Notes under the pieces: model-generated
The model's input: the letters and a program-made list of their open reading frames with translations, nothing else
What the model was told of the DNA's origin: nothing
Databases searched by the model: none
From: Fontibacillus phaseoli
GTDB lineage: Bacteria; Bacillota; Bacilli; Paenibacillales; Paenibacillaceae
Length of the DNA stretch: 64,000 nt
Assembly (NCBI RefSeq): GCF_003337355.1
Contig: NZ_QPJW01000003.1
Location: 62,001 to 126,000 of the forward strand
Reading direction: 5' to 3'
Program-made: the position numbers and the translations under genes
Part shown: positions 1-8,853 of the stretch, in pieces
How positions within the stretch are numbered: position 1 is the stretch's first letter
Layout of the letters: every line of letters begins with the position of its first letter

Positions 1-1
1 C

Positions 2-2272
2 GGCGAAGGTTTTATGACCCTCTTCACGAAAGAGAGCAACGCGCCGGCCGCACAATGGCGTTATACCAACGCCACGGATGCCGATGCGCGGGCGATCCAG
101 GCCATGTATTGGGCCAAAGAACTCGGTTATGACAATGAAGTGTATTTGCAAAAAGCCGAAAAGATGGGCGACTATTTGCGCTACGGCATGTACGACAAGT
201 ACTTCCAGCAAATCGGCAGCGCCTCCGACGGCTCGCCTTCTGCCGGTACGGGTAAAAATGCTGCACACTATCTGATGGCCTGGTATACCGCCTGGGGCGG
301 CGGGCTTGGAAACACCGGCAACTGGGCTTGGCGCATCGGCGCCAGCCATGCGCATCAAGGCTATCAAAACGTGGTCGCAGCCTATGCCCTCTCCGACCCG
401 GAAGGCGGCTTGATTCCGTCTTCGCCGACGGCGGGCCAAGACTGGGCGACCTCGCTAAAGCGGCAGCTTGAGTTCTACTCCTGGCTGCAGTCCAGTGAAG
501 GCGCCATTGCCGGCGGGGCGACCAACAGTTATGATGGCGCCTACAAAGCCTATCCGGCAGGAACCAGTACGTTCTACGAAATGGCTTATGATGATGCACC
601 CGTTTACCATGATCCACCTTCCAACAACTGGTTCGGTATGCAAGCCTGGCCGGTGGAACGCATTGCGGAGTACTATTATATTCTCGCTTCCAATGGAGAC
701 ACCACGTCCGAAAACTTCCAAATGACCAAGCAAGTCGTTGAAAACTGGATCGACTGGTCGATGGATTACGCCTTCGCTAACAACCGTCCGGTGACCGATT
801 CGGAAGGCTATTACCTCGATCAACAAGGGAATCGGGTACTCGGCGGCAACGATCCGCAAATCGCCACGGTCTCCGCTCCCGGGGAATTCTGGATTCCTAG
901 CAATCTGGAATGGCAAGGCAAACCGGACAGTTGGAACGGATTCAGCAATCATACCGGTAATCCGGGCCTTCATGTTGTCACTAAAAATCCGGGGCAAGAC
1001 GCCGGGGTACTCGGCAGCTATATCAAGGCTTTGACCTTCTTTGCAGCCGCTACGAAGGCGGAAAACGGCAGTTACACCGCCCTCGGCAGCCAGGCTGAAC
1101 AATTGGCCAAATCGCTGCTGGATGCCGCCTGGGGATACAACGACGGCGTGGGCATCACAACGGTTGAGCCCCGCGGCGATTATTACAGATATTTCATGAA
1201 GGAAATTTATTTCCCGAACGGTTGGAACGGAACCTTCGGCCAAGGCAACGCCATTCCGGGAAGCAGCGCCGTGCCTTCCGACCCGGCCAAAGGCGGAAAC
1301 GGAGTATACGCCAGCTATATCGACGTCCGTCCGGACATTACTAACGATCCTGCCTGGTCTTATCTAGAGAACAAATTCAACACATCATGGAATCCGCAAA
1401 CGAAACAATGGGATAGCGGAGCTCCGGAATTCACGTACCACCGCTTCTGGTCTCAAGTCGACATGGCTACGGCCTATGCCGAATATGACCGGCTGATTAA
1501 CGGTAGAGGCGGAGGCCCGGTTGATCCGGTGGCTCCAAAAGCACCTACAGCACTTAGAGCGACAGCCGGCGATGCTCAAGTCGGCTTAACCTGGAACAAA
1601 TCGGCCGGCGCCGAGTCTTATACAGTCAAACGGGCGACGGTTAGCGGCGGGCCTTACACTAACATCGCCACGATTTCCGTAAATGCTTACGACGATTTCG
1701 ACGTGGTCAATGACACGACCTACTACTATGTAGTTAGCGCAAGCAATGCGGTAGGTGCCAGCCCGGATTCCGCAGAGGTCAGCGCAACGCCGACGGAGGC
1801 ACCGATTCCGGCGGAAGGCGATTTGACCGTCCAGTACCGGACGAATGACAACAACGCAAACGACAATCAAATCCGGGCTCAATTCAAAATCGTCAACAAC
1901 GGTGATGAAGCCATTGCGTTAAGCGACGTAAAACTGCGTTACTATTACACCATCGATGGAGACAAGGCCCAGCAGTTCCACTGCGACTATGCCGCGATCG
2001 GAAGCAGCAACGTCAGCGGCGCTTTAGTCAAAGTGGATCCTGTAGTCACCGGCGGCGACTACTATATTGAAATCTCCTTCGGCAGCGGAGCGGGAAGCCT
2101 GGCCCCCGGTGCGGACACCGGCGAAATTCAAGTCCGCATCAATAAAACCGACTGGAGTAACTATGCGGAAGCGGACGACTTCTCTTATGATTCGACCAAA
2201 TCGGCATACGCCGACTGGGAGCGCGTTCCTGCCTACCTGAACGGCAGCCTGGTTTGGGGACTTGAGCCTTAA
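2..2272 (+). CDS. GH48 exocellulase (reducing-end cellobiohydrolase), 5' truncated by window edge
   Basis: The reading frame is open to the left edge, so the true start and the first part of the catalytic domain lie outside the window. The visible protein has about 500 residues of a glycoside hydrolase family 48 domain, with the family's Trp/Tyr-rich stretches (YTNATDADARAIQAMYWAK, GNWAWRIGASHAHQGYQN). A short Gly/Pro linker follows, then a fibronectin type III domain at about residues 508-593 counted from the first visible Met, and a CBM3-type cellulose-binding module at about 602-752 (LTVQYRTNDNNANDNQIRAQ, ending SLVWGLEP). Family members are secreted, processive enzymes releasing cellobiose from reducing ends of crystalline cellulose. 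The acid catalyst near the N-terminus cannot be checked here. A strong hairpin follows the stop codon. Confidence 0.95.
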   Translation, partial: GEGFMTLFTKESNAPAAQWRYTNATDADARAIQAMYWAKELGYDNEVYLQKAEKMGDYLRYGMYDKYFQQIGSASDGSPSAGTGKNAAHYLMAWYTAWGGGLGNTGNWAWRIGASHAHQGYQNVVAAYALSDPEGGLIPSSPTAGQDWATSLKRQLEFYSWLQSSEGAIAGGATNSYDGAYKAYPAGTSTFYEMAYDDAPVYHDPPSNNWFGMQAWPVERIAEYYYILASNGDTTSENFQMTKQVVENWIDWSMDYAFANNRPVTDSEGYYLDQQGNRVLGGNDPQIATVSAPGEFWIPSNLEWQGKPDSWNGFSNHTGNPGLHVVTKNPGQDAGVLGSYIKALTFFAAATKAENGSYTALGSQAEQLAKSLLDAAWGYNDGVGITTVEPRGDYYRYFMKEIYFPNGWNGTFGQGNAIPGSSAVPSDPAKGGNGVYASYIDVRPDITNDPAWSYLENKFNTSWNPQTKQWDSGAPEFTYHRFWSQVDMATAYAEYDRLINGRGGGPVDPVAPKAPTALRATAGDAQVGLTWNKSAGAESYTVKRATVSGGPYTNIATISVNAYDDFDVVNDTTYYYVVSASNAVGASPDSAEVSATPTEAPIPAEGDLTVQYRTNDNNANDNQIRAQFKIVNNGDEAIALSDVKLRYYYTIDGDKAQQFHCDYAAIGSSNVSGALVKVDPVVTGGDYYIEISFGSGAGSLAPGADTGEIQVRINKTDWSNYAEADDFSYDSTKSAYADWERVPAYLNGSLVWGLEP

Positions 2273-2290
2273 TCCGTAATCATCGCAATG

Positions 2291-2323
2291 AAAGGCCCGG
2301 CGGACTTCATCCGCCGGGCCTTT
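2291..2323 (+). terminator. Rho-independent terminator after the GH48 gene
   Basis: A perfect 14-bp inverted repeat (AAAGGCCCGGCGGA, 5-base loop CTTCA, then its complement ending in TTT) begins 18 bases after the cellulase stop codon. The T-tract is short, but the GC-rich stem is strong. Confidence 0.8.
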
Positions 2324-2343
2324 CATGAGTTCGCCATATTTTA

Positions 2344-3237
2344 TTGCCATCAAATCTGTTCATCCTCCGGCAATTATTGTTAAATAAAGGCAAGGCTAAA
2401 CTGCTACTGGAGTACACCTCGGTAGGACTTGTACTGGCAGGAAGAAATGAAACCAAAGCTGAAGAAATCGCATCCCGCTTGAACAGGCAATTCGGGGAGG
2501 ACCGAGCCAGAGGGCATTATTCCGACGCTGCCGATCCTGCTTCGCTCAAAGCGGTAATGCAACCCGCGGATCTGGCCATCGTCGCCTCCAGCACCTCGCA
2601 ATACACCCGTGAAATCGCTGTTGCCGCTCTGGAAACCGGCACCGACAATCTGGATATTCAATACTCTTCTTATAAAATGGCCGTCTTAAAAGGTCTGGAG
2701 CAGGATATGATCACCGCAGGCTGTTGTTTCATTACCGACGGCGGTTTTCATCCCGGCCTTGCGGCTGTTCTCGTACACCAGGCTGCGGCTTCTTTCGATT
2801 CGCTCGAATCGGCTAACGTCGGCAGCGTCATCAAAATAAACTGGCCATCGTTAAACTTAAGCAAGGCCACGGTTCAGGAATTGGTCGAGGAATTGAAAGA
2901 TTTCAACACCTCCTATTTTAATCAAGGCCGCTGGAAAAAAGGCGGCATGCGCAAAATGAATTTCGGAGAGCCATTCGGCACCTCCCGTTGCAGCGCAATG
3001 ATGCTTGAAGAAATGTGTTCGCTGCCCAGCCGATACCCTGCACTAAAAGAGATCGGTTCTCTCCACCATGAAGACGGCTACAAACTCACGGCAATTCCGG
3101 TAGCCGCCTGCATCCGGCAATATTTAGACGGATCGATACGGCAACCGGGATTAAGGATGCAAGCCAACCTGGTTCATGGCGGCAGATTGCTGAAAGATAT
3201 CGAGACCATGGGGGTCGTCATCAAGGAAAAGGTCTAA
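2344..3237 (+). pseudogene. Damaged saccharopine-dehydrogenase-like gene lacking an intact Rossmann glycine loop
   Basis: The 297-codon frame encodes most of a saccharopine dehydrogenase/reductase-like protein (VGLVLAGRNETKAEEIASRL, then TDNLDIQYSSYK and ITDGGFHPGLAAVLVHQAA). The expected N-terminal nucleotide-binding loop (GGxGxxG) is replaced by RQLLLNKG. Around 2376-2400 the adjacent frame reads GGC-AAT-TAT, suggesting a GGYG-type motif knocked out of frame by small compensating indels. The only in-frame start is TTG at 2344, with no recognisable ribosome site and only 20 bases after the cellulase terminator. Members of this family are usually longer. I infer an inactive, N-terminally damaged gene; a functional protein using another fold entry is less likely. 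Confidence 0.6.
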
Positions 3238-3370
3238 TTTTTGCAGTCTGCCGAGCAAAGCATGCATTGACTCCTTAACATAATTCGATTATCATCTAAT
3301 TAAATAACAATCGAATTTCAAAAGTTTTATTTCTGTTCCGATTTGAACAGTTTAAGGAGGATTCTTTTCC

Positions 3371-3721
3371 ATGAACCGACAGGAAGACGAAGAGCAAAAA
3401 GCGGAGCAACGAACCATGAACCCAAAACAACAGGCGACTCAGACCAACGTCATCAAAAACTTCTTTACCGCCGAAGGAAGACTAAAGGAGTTGCCCACCA
3501 AATATAAGAAGAAATTAATCGTACTTCACCATCTTGTCTCGGAGCTGGAACCGGGCCGTACTTATACGGAGAAAGAAATCAACGAGTATATCAAACCGCA
3601 TCACGAGGATTATGCGACCATCCGCAGAGAGTTTATCATTCACGGGCTCATGAGCCGGGATAGGGAAATTTATAAGCTGAACCCTAAGGAACAGTGGGAC
3701 AGATGGGATAATTTATCCTGA
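3371..3721 (+). CDS. DUF2087 domain protein
   Basis: 116 residues, started by ATG 10 bases after a TTTAAGGAGG site (3351-3360). After a charged N-terminal 25 residues the protein matches the DUF2087 pattern: FFTAEGRLKELPTKYKKKL, then LEPGRTYTEKEINEYI and YATIRREFIIHGLMSRD. In known proteins this domain often sits at the C-terminus of small transcriptional regulators or alone, and resembles a winged helix; its biochemical role is not settled. It stands alone between the damaged dehydrogenase and speD. Function is therefore not assigned beyond a possible nucleic-acid-binding role. Confidence 0.8.
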   Translation: MNRQEDEEQKAEQRTMNPKQQATQTNVIKNFFTAEGRLKELPTKYKKKLIVLHHLVSELEPGRTYTEKEINEYIKPHHEDYATIRREFIIHGLMSRDREIYKLNPKEQWDRWDNLS

Positions 3722-3855
3722 TTCTTCCTTTCATAACGGCGATCTCTACCCTTCTCTCCAGCTAAACGTTTTTTCCGCAACAGAATGGGTATAAAAGTAA
3801 AGTAATGCAAACAAACTTTACCGAGAGACCAGCCACGAAAAAGGGGGATTCCCTC

Positions 3856-4662
3856 ATGAAACTGACCCAGGAACAGCGGATACAGTTGCACGAGTTTAAC
3901 AACCTGACCAAATCGCTCAGCTTTAATATGTATGACATTTGCTATACGCGAACCAAAGAGGAGCGCGAAGCCTATATCGCCTACATCGACGAGCAATACA
4001 ATTCGGACCGGCTGACGAAAATCCTGACCACTGTCGCGGAAATCATCGGTGCCCATGTGCTGAATGTCGCCAAGCAGGATTACGTTCCCCAAGGGGCCAG
4101 CGTGACGGTGCTCGTCTCGGAAGGTCCAGTCGTGGAGGTCCCGAACGAATCGTTTGAGGAATCTCCCGGGCCGCTTCCCGACAATGTAGTTATCCAACTG
4201 GACAAAAGCCACATTACCGTCCACACGTATCCCGAATATGATCCGAATGAGGGCATCAGCACGTTCCGAGCGGATATCGACGTCTCTACCTGCGGCGAAA
4301 TTTCGCCGCTCAAAGCACTGAACTATTTAATTCATTCCTTTGATACCGATATTATGACGATCGATTACCGGGTCAGGGGCTTCACCCGCGATATCAACGG
4401 CCAAAAGATGTTTATCGATCACGATATCAGCTCGATTCAGAACTATATTCCCGACGAGGTGCTCGATCAATACCACATGATCGACGTCAACGTGTATCAG
4501 GAACATATTTTTCACACCAAATGCAAGTTAAGGGAATTCGATCTGAACAACTATCTGTTCGGCTACACTAAAGATAGCCTTAGTTCCCAGGAACAACTGG
4601 AAATTACGGAGCGGCTGACGATCGAAATGGACGAAATTTTTTACGGAAAAAATATCATTTGA
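3856..4662 (+). CDS. speD: S-adenosylmethionine decarboxylase proenzyme
   Basis: SpeD makes decarboxylated SAM, the aminopropyl donor for spermidine synthesis. The 268-residue length matches the longer, E. coli-type class rather than the short Bacillus class. The self-cleavage motif is visible as [14 protein letters not shown], with predicted cleavage between Lys117 and Ser118; Ser118 would become the pyruvoyl cofactor. I chose ATG 3856 because GGGGG at 3843-3847 lies at ribosome-site spacing; the frame is open 17 codons further upstream without a better site. The stop codon is embedded in the terminator stem. No spermidine synthase gene is adjacent. Confidence 0.95.
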   Translation: MKLTQEQRIQLHEFNNLTKSLSFNMYDICYTRTKEEREAYIAYIDEQYNSDRLTKILTTVAEIIGAHVLNVAKQDYVPQGASVTVLVSEGPVVEVPNESFEESPGPLPDNVVIQLDKSHITVHTYPEYDPNEGISTFRADIDVSTCGEISPLKALNYLIHSFDTDIMTIDYRVRGFTRDINGQKMFIDHDISSIQNYIPDEVLDQYHMIDVNVYQEHIFHTKCKLREFDLNNYLFGYTKDSLSSQEQLEITERLTIEMDEIFYGKNII

Positions 4663-4690
4663 CCGGCCGTAGGCCGGTCTTATTTATTTG
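4661..4690 (+). terminator. speD terminator
   Basis: The stem GACCGGCC-GTA-GGCCGGTC (4661-4679) starts inside the speD stop codon and is followed by TTATTTATTT. Confidence 0.85.
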
Positions 4691-4713
4691 TGAGCGTCCA
4701 CCCATCCATCCGG

Positions 4714-4863
4714 CTATCTCGTTTCTCTGTGAATGGTATATTTTCTTAGCCGCGGCGAATATTTACGCAGTTCGAGACGTTCCGGATGAGTTTTCTTGTT
4801 TTTGGTGGTCGTATAATTTCTGTCCCCACATTCCGTGCAAGCCAGAGTGACAACTACGCGCAT
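4714..4863 (-). CDS. rpmG: 50S ribosomal protein L33, alternative form with half the zinc site
   Basis: A 49-codon gene read from the reverse strand: it begins [20 protein letters not shown] and ends KYTIHRETR, which is full-length bacterial L33. It has an AAGGAGG site followed by TGAAGGTAA before ATG. L33 is a small 50S protein near the E site. The zinc form has two CxxC pairs. Here the first pair (Cys9, Cys12) is kept, but the second is replaced by Ser36 and Leu39 (KYSPRLRKY), so a normal four-Cys site cannot form. It lies 45 bases downstream of the CobW-type GTPase gene and is probably co-transcribed with it under the Zur-like box at 6175. This fits the known pattern of zinc-sparing ribosomal paralogues made during zinc starvation. 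Confidence 0.93.
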   Translation of the reverse strand: MRVVVTLACTECGDRNYTTTKNKKTHPERLELRKYSPRLRKYTIHRETR

Positions 4864-4908
4864 TTACCTTCACCTCCTTCCTTTTCGGTACAATCCATTA
4901 AATCCGGT

Positions 4909-6144
4909 TCAGTTGCCCACAGCCGCCTCATAGTCCTCATCGCTGATCCAGGGGAGCGGGTTGTTGAACCCGGACCAGTCCATCTTCAACTCCTCCTCAG
5001 TCAGCAGGCAATCGTCCAGGTTCCGCTCCAGCTCGCTTCGGTCCATATCGATGCCGATCAACACGATTTCGTTCATGCGGTCGCCCCAGACGGAATCCCA
5101 TTTCGCCAGCACTTCCGGTTCCATCCGGAACACTTCCTGCCGTTCTTCCTCCGGCAGTGCGGCCACCCAACGCCCGGACGGGCCGAACTGGATCGAAGGG
5201 CCTGCTTGACTCAAGCTGGCCGCCAGGTCATCATGTTTTACGGCGAGCCAAACGGTCCCTTTCGCTCTTACGACTTCAACCGGCCAGTTTTCCAGCACCT
5301 TGGCGAGCCTTTCCGGATGAAAAGGTTTCGATCTCCGGTACACGAAGGAACCGATGCCGTACTCTTCCGTCTCGGGCGTATGCTCTTCCTTCTGAAGCTC
5401 CTTGATCCATCCCGCGGACAAGCTGGCTTTTTCGAAATCAAACAGTCCCGTATTCAATATCTCCTTCGGATCCACGATGCCGTTGCTTGAAGTGATCAGC
5501 TTGGCCGTAGGCTGCAGCTTGCGCAGCACCCCTTTAAGCTCCTCCAGCTCCTCATCGCCCACCAGATCGGATTTGTTCAAGATCAGCACATCGCAAGTTT
5601 CGATCTGGTCGATCAGTAAATCGACCACATCCCGGGTATCCTCTTCCCCTGTCGCCTGGCCCCGGTCCAACAGCGTTTCGCCCGAGCCGAAATCATGCCA
5701 GAATCGATAGGCATCCACGACGGTCACCATGCAATCCAGTCTGGCAAAGGCGGTCAAGTCGATTCCCGTGTCGGGATCCTCATAAGTAAATGTCTGGGCA
5801 ATCGGAACCGGCTCACTGATTCCGGTCGATTCAATCAGAATATAATCAAACCGGCCTTCCGCCGCCAGCTTTTGGACTTCCCGCAGTAAATCGTCCCGGA
5901 GCGTGCAGCAAATGCAGCCGTTGGACAGCTCCACCAGCTTCTCTTCCGTTCTCGATAATTGGGCCCCATTGCTCACGAGGCCGGCATCGATATTAATTTC
6001 GCTCATGTCATTCACGATCACGGCTACTTTCATACCGCCGCGCTGATTCAGTATGTGGTTAAGCAGCGTGGTTTTCCCTGAACCCAAATAACCGCAAAGC
6101 ACGGTGACCGGTATTATTTTCGTATCTAAAGTCACTAAAGTCAC
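4909..6144 (-). CDS. CobW/G3E-family GTPase, YciC/ZigA-type zinc metallochaperone
   Basis: 411 residues. The N-terminal half is a G3E GTPase: Walker A GYLGSGKTT at 18-26, the metal-binding GCICC motif at 76-80, ESTGISEP at about 105-112, and NKSD at 190-193. The C-terminal half is the CobW C domain with a hydrophobic and acidic tail. In Firmicutes, the Zur-controlled members (YciC, ZigA-like) are thought to deliver zinc to enzymes under zinc starvation. A Zur-type palindrome and a good promoter directly upstream, plus the downstream L33 variant, support that role over cobalamin synthesis. The start is a GTG at 6144, three bases after AAAGGGG; a second GTG at 6135 is possible, so the start is uncertain by three codons. 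Confidence 0.92.
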   Translation of the reverse strand: MTLVTLDTKIIPVTVLCGYLGSGKTTLLNHILNQRGGMKVAVIVNDMSEINIDAGLVSNGAQLSRTEEKLVELSNGCICCTLRDDLLREVQKLAAEGRFDYILIESTGISEPVPIAQTFTYEDPDTGIDLTAFARLDCMVTVVDAYRFWHDFGSGETLLDRGQATGEEDTRDVVDLLIDQIETCDVLILNKSDLVGDEELEELKGVLRKLQPTAKLITSSNGIVDPKEILNTGLFDFEKASLSAGWIKELQKEEHTPETEEYGIGSFVYRRSKPFHPERLAKVLENWPVEVVRAKGTVWLAVKHDDLAASLSQAGPSIQFGPSGRWVAALPEEERQEVFRMEPEVLAKWDSVWGDRMNEIVLIGIDMDRSELERNLDDCLLTEEELKMDWSGFNNPLPWISDEDYEAAVGN

Positions 6145-6174
6145 TTGCCCCTTTCAAAGTTATTAACGTTTTAT

Positions 6175-6197
6175 TTAATCGTAATTATTACGATTAA
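6175..6197 (-). promoter_or_regulatory. Zur box I, operator of the GTPase-L33 operon
   Basis: A perfect inverted repeat of 11-base arms around one central base: TTAATCGTAAT, T, ATTACGATTAA. It matches the Bacillus-type Zur operator (core TCGTAATNATTACGA) exactly. It lies just downstream of the predicted -10 element of the minus-strand promoter, a position expected to block transcription when Zur is zinc-loaded. Confidence 0.88.
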
Positions 6198-6205
6198 TAA
6201 CCTTT

Positions 6206-6234
6206 ACTATATCCCCCTCTCTCCAAGTTGTCAA
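6206..6234 (-). promoter_or_regulatory. Sigma-A-type promoter of the GTPase-L33 operon
   Basis: Read on the minus strand: -35 TTGACA (6229-6234), a 17-base spacer, then -10 TATAGT (6206-6211). The Zur palindrome begins 9 bases downstream of the -10. Confidence 0.75.
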
Positions 6235-6314
6235 CGTCAGCAGCTTTATTGATTTATTTTTTCTGAACATTCATGAAAAGTTTTGCTTTTCCGTTCTGAA
6301 CTCCTGACTTTCTA

Positions 6315-6333
6315 AATAGTAATGATTATGATT
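6315..6333 (+). promoter_or_regulatory. Zur-like box II upstream of the permease operon
   Basis: AATAGTAAT-G-ATTATGATT: nine-base arms around one base, with seven of nine positions paired, resembling box I. It is 28 bases before the permease start codon. Because Fur and Zur operators are related, the assignment to Zur rests mainly on the neighbourhood. Confidence 0.6.
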
Positions 6334-6361
6334 AAGTTTCCTAAAGAGGAGATTCCCGTCG

Positions 6362-7453
6362 ATGAACGAACCGTTTCCGCTCCGTATCCTTCCTATTTTG
6401 GCGCCTGCAGCATTCATTCTGGCTTGTCTGACCGTCCTATTGCCTCTCCCTGCGGGTTCCATCAATCTGAGCTACCTCTATACGTTCAGGACAAGCTTTC
6501 TCGGCATATTACTCGAGGCGCTGCCGTTTGTCCTGCTAGGATCGCTATTGTCTTCGCTGGTGCATTTATATGTATCCGAACAACTGCTGAAAAAGTGGAT
6601 TCCCAAAAACCCCGCCGCCGGAATTTTAACCGCCTGTATTCTCGGACTTTTGTTCCCGGTTTGCGAGTGCGGCATGATTCCGCTGATCCGCAGACTGATC
6701 CAGAAAGGCATGCCGGTATACATTGCGACTGTTTTTATTTTATCGGGACCGATTATCAATCCGGTCGTCTTCGGCGCGACCTACATGGCTTTTCGGATGT
6801 ATCCCGAGATGGTTTACGCCCGGATGGGACTGGCCTTTTTCGTAGCCGCCTCCATCGGGGTCATGATTTACATCACCTGGAAAAGCGACCCGCTTAAAAC
6901 GGCTCCTGTCTCCAAGGCACACTCCCATTCCCACCATGCTTATCATGAACATGATCATCATGACCACGACGACCCTCATGACCACCATCATAATCACGCG
7001 TGCCACCATCACGATCACCATCCCCATTCAAATCATCACGAAAAAAAGTGGACCTCCATCTTTGTACACACGGCGGATGAATTTTTCGATATGGGCAAAT
7101 ATTTGTTGCTGGGCTGCATGCTTACCGCAGGAATTCAATCCTTTGTGGCAAAAGAAAGCCTGGAATCCATCGGCAGCGGCCCGGTCAGTGCCTATGTGTT
7201 CATGATGGGATTCGCATTTCTGCTGTCCCTTTGCTCCACTTCCGATGCTTTTGTTGCCCAAACGTTTCTCCATTCGTTCTCGTCCGGTTCCTTGCTCGCT
7301 TTCCTTGTCTTCGGTCCGATGCTCGATTTCAAAAATACGTTAATGCTGTTGTCTGTTTTCAAAACGAAATTCGTCATTTATCTAGCTTTTCTGATTTGCA
7401 CGGTGGTCTTTACGGGGGCGGTTGCTGCAGATGCTTTCTTTTTAAGCCAATAG
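6362..7453 (+). CDS. Predicted permease (DUF318/YcgR type) with histidine-rich loop
   Basis: A 363-residue polytopic membrane protein of the DUF318 predicted permease family (Bacillus subtilis YcgR-like). Motifs include LLGSLLSSLVHLYVSEQLL, LGLLFPVCECGMIPLIRRL with the family's conserved CECG, and FILSGPIINPVVFGATY. Between the two membrane halves, residues about 185-229 form a loop very rich in His and Asp, a likely metal-binding segment. ATG follows AAAGAGGAGA. Its partner, the TIGR03943 gene, starts 10 bases after the stop. The family has no firmly established substrate. The Zur-like box and His loop suggest a role in zinc (or other divalent metal) handling, which is inference. Confidence 0.88.
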   Translation: MNEPFPLRILPILAPAAFILACLTVLLPLPAGSINLSYLYTFRTSFLGILLEALPFVLLGSLLSSLVHLYVSEQLLKKWIPKNPAAGILTACILGLLFPVCECGMIPLIRRLIQKGMPVYIATVFILSGPIINPVVFGATYMAFRMYPEMVYARMGLAFFVAASIGVMIYITWKSDPLKTAPVSKAHSHSHHAYHEHDHHDHDDPHDHHHNHACHHHDHHPHSNHHEKKWTSIFVHTADEFFDMGKYLLLGCMLTAGIQSFVAKESLESIGSGPVSAYVFMMGFAFLLSLCSTSDAFVAQTFLHSFSSGSLLAFLVFGPMLDFKNTLMLLSVFKTKFVIYLAFLICTVVFTGAVAADAFFLSQ

Positions 7454-7463
7454 GAGGGAACTT

Positions 7464-8375
7464 ATGATGAAAGAAGGGCCTGTCTTCCGGAGCCATGAAC
7501 TAATCCGGGCACTTATCTTACTCGGCTTCGCCTTATATATCGCACGTTTGTCCGCCACTGGATATCTTCAATATTACGTCGCGCCGGAAATGTATCCTTG
7601 GCTACGGCTGAGCGTCATTCCGCTCGTCGCGCTATCACTCAATCTTGCTTATCGGGCTTTGTTCGGGACGAAGAACGGTATGGATTGCCATTGCGAACGC
7701 CCCGTCGCCGGTTCCAAACTTAAACATTCGGCGATCTATGCCCTATTTATCCTTCCACTACTGTTAGGAAGCCTACTTCCCGACAAGGCTCTCGGGGTCA
7801 CGGCCGCATCAAAAAAAGGCATGATTCTCGGATCCCCCGTATTGACCAGGGAACAGCTGGATGGCAAGTTCAAAGCACCGGACAAGTACAATGTAGAATT
7901 TGCCGAGCTAGCCAAGCTGCTATATGTGCAAGAACCGATCGAAGTTAAACCGGAAATATATTCGGAAATCGTAGGGGCCATACAACTGTTCAAAGAAGAG
8001 TTTAAAGGGAAAAAGATCAGGCTGAGCGGGTTTGTTTACCGCGATGAGGGGATGTCACCGGATCATGAATTTGTCCTGGGACGTTTTCTTGTGCAATGCT
8101 GCACGGCTGATGCCTATCCCTTCGGCGTTCCGATTAGGCTTCAAACTAATCATCCGGCAATCCGGAACGATGCATGGCTAGAAGTTGAGGGGAACCTGAT
8201 AACGGAAATTCGCGAAGGCAGGGAAGTTATCGCGGTTGCAGCCGAGCGGGTGACCGAAATTCCACGACCGGATACCCCTTATATTTACCTCAACAGTAAA
8301 GAGGTGGAACAATGGATACAAAAGGCAAGAGAGTCTTCCGGAGGTATTGGACCCGGATCTGCGGAAAAATTGTAA
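7464..8375 (+). CDS. TIGR03943 family membrane protein (YcgQ-like), partner of the permease
   Basis: 303 residues with an AGGAGGG site six bases before ATGATG; either Met may start. It has N-terminal membrane segments (about 10-30, 40-60 and 85-105), a small Cys/His patch between them (GMDCHCERP), then a soluble domain containing GKKIRLSGFVYRDEG, FVLGRFLVQCCTADAYPFGV and WLEVEGNL. This matches the TIGR03943 pattern, known to occur next to DUF318 permeases as a presumed two-component system. The CCTAD patch is a possible metal site. Role as permease subunit is inferred from gene pairing and family. Confidence 0.88.
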   Translation: MMKEGPVFRSHELIRALILLGFALYIARLSATGYLQYYVAPEMYPWLRLSVIPLVALSLNLAYRALFGTKNGMDCHCERPVAGSKLKHSAIYALFILPLLLGSLLPDKALGVTAASKKGMILGSPVLTREQLDGKFKAPDKYNVEFAELAKLLYVQEPIEVKPEIYSEIVGAIQLFKEEFKGKKIRLSGFVYRDEGMSPDHEFVLGRFLVQCCTADAYPFGVPIRLQTNHPAIRNDAWLEVEGNLITEIREGREVIAVAAERVTEIPRPDTPYIYLNSKEVEQWIQKARESSGGIGPGSAEKL

Positions 8376-8403
8376 ACACAGGCCCAGGCTTGAACCTTTC
8401 CTT

Positions 8404-8814
8404 TTAACGGGCATAAGCATCCACTTCATCTTCCATGGTTTCCTTGTTGGCCTTACTGCTGGCGATTTCCACGTAAACTCGGTTCGGGACGCAGATGATG
8501 GTCTCATTGGGCCGGGATATGAATCCCATGGCCATGGAAATTTTTTTGGGACAATCCGCAAAAATCATCTGAATGCCCCCGTCAAACTTTTTAAGAATAT
8601 TGTGTCCGAATTCGGTTTTGATCTCAATTTCTTCCGAGTCTCCGTCCAAGGGAACGGTTTTGTACAATTGGCCGTCCACCGTGATGACTGCGTTCAGGTC
8701 TGCCGGATTATACGTATTACTTTGTTCATTAAAATAGCGGAGCCCCAGCCAGAAGATACCTACTACGACAAGCACGGCGATGAGCCACAGATCACCCTTT
8801 TTTAACTTCAACAT
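8404..8814 (-). CDS. NusG domain II-containing membrane protein
   Basis: 136 residues. An N-terminal membrane anchor (LWLIAVLVVVGIFWLGLRYF, about residues 9-28) is followed by a NusG_II-type beta domain (AVITVDGQLYKTVPLDG, IEIKTEFGHNIL, IQMIFADCPKKISMAMGFIS, ETIICVPNRVYVEI). Family members are small anchored proteins of unknown role, often near cofactor or flavin genes. It converges on the TIGR03943 gene and has its own Zur-like box upstream. ATG follows GAGGGGAAGTCTGAC. The last 20 residues are charged. A link to metal homeostasis is inference from the operator. Confidence 0.85.
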   Translation of the reverse strand: MLKLKKGDLWLIAVLVVVGIFWLGLRYFNEQSNTYNPADLNAVITVDGQLYKTVPLDGDSEEIEIKTEFGHNILKKFDGGIQMIFADCPKKISMAMGFISRPNETIICVPNRVYVEIASSKANKETMEDEVDAYAR

Positions 8815-8853
8815 GTCAGACTTCCCCTCGCAGATCCGGGCTCAATCCCGTTT

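Noticed and set aside
455..1243. Long minus-strand open frame inside the GH48 gene
   Set aside because: Antisense to a clear cellulase with domain motifs; no ribosome site and no recognisable domain.
6315..6333. Reading this palindrome as a Fur box
   Set aside because: It lacks the GATAAT...ATTATC form seen at 10613 and fits the neighbouring Zur boxes better, though the distinction is not certain.
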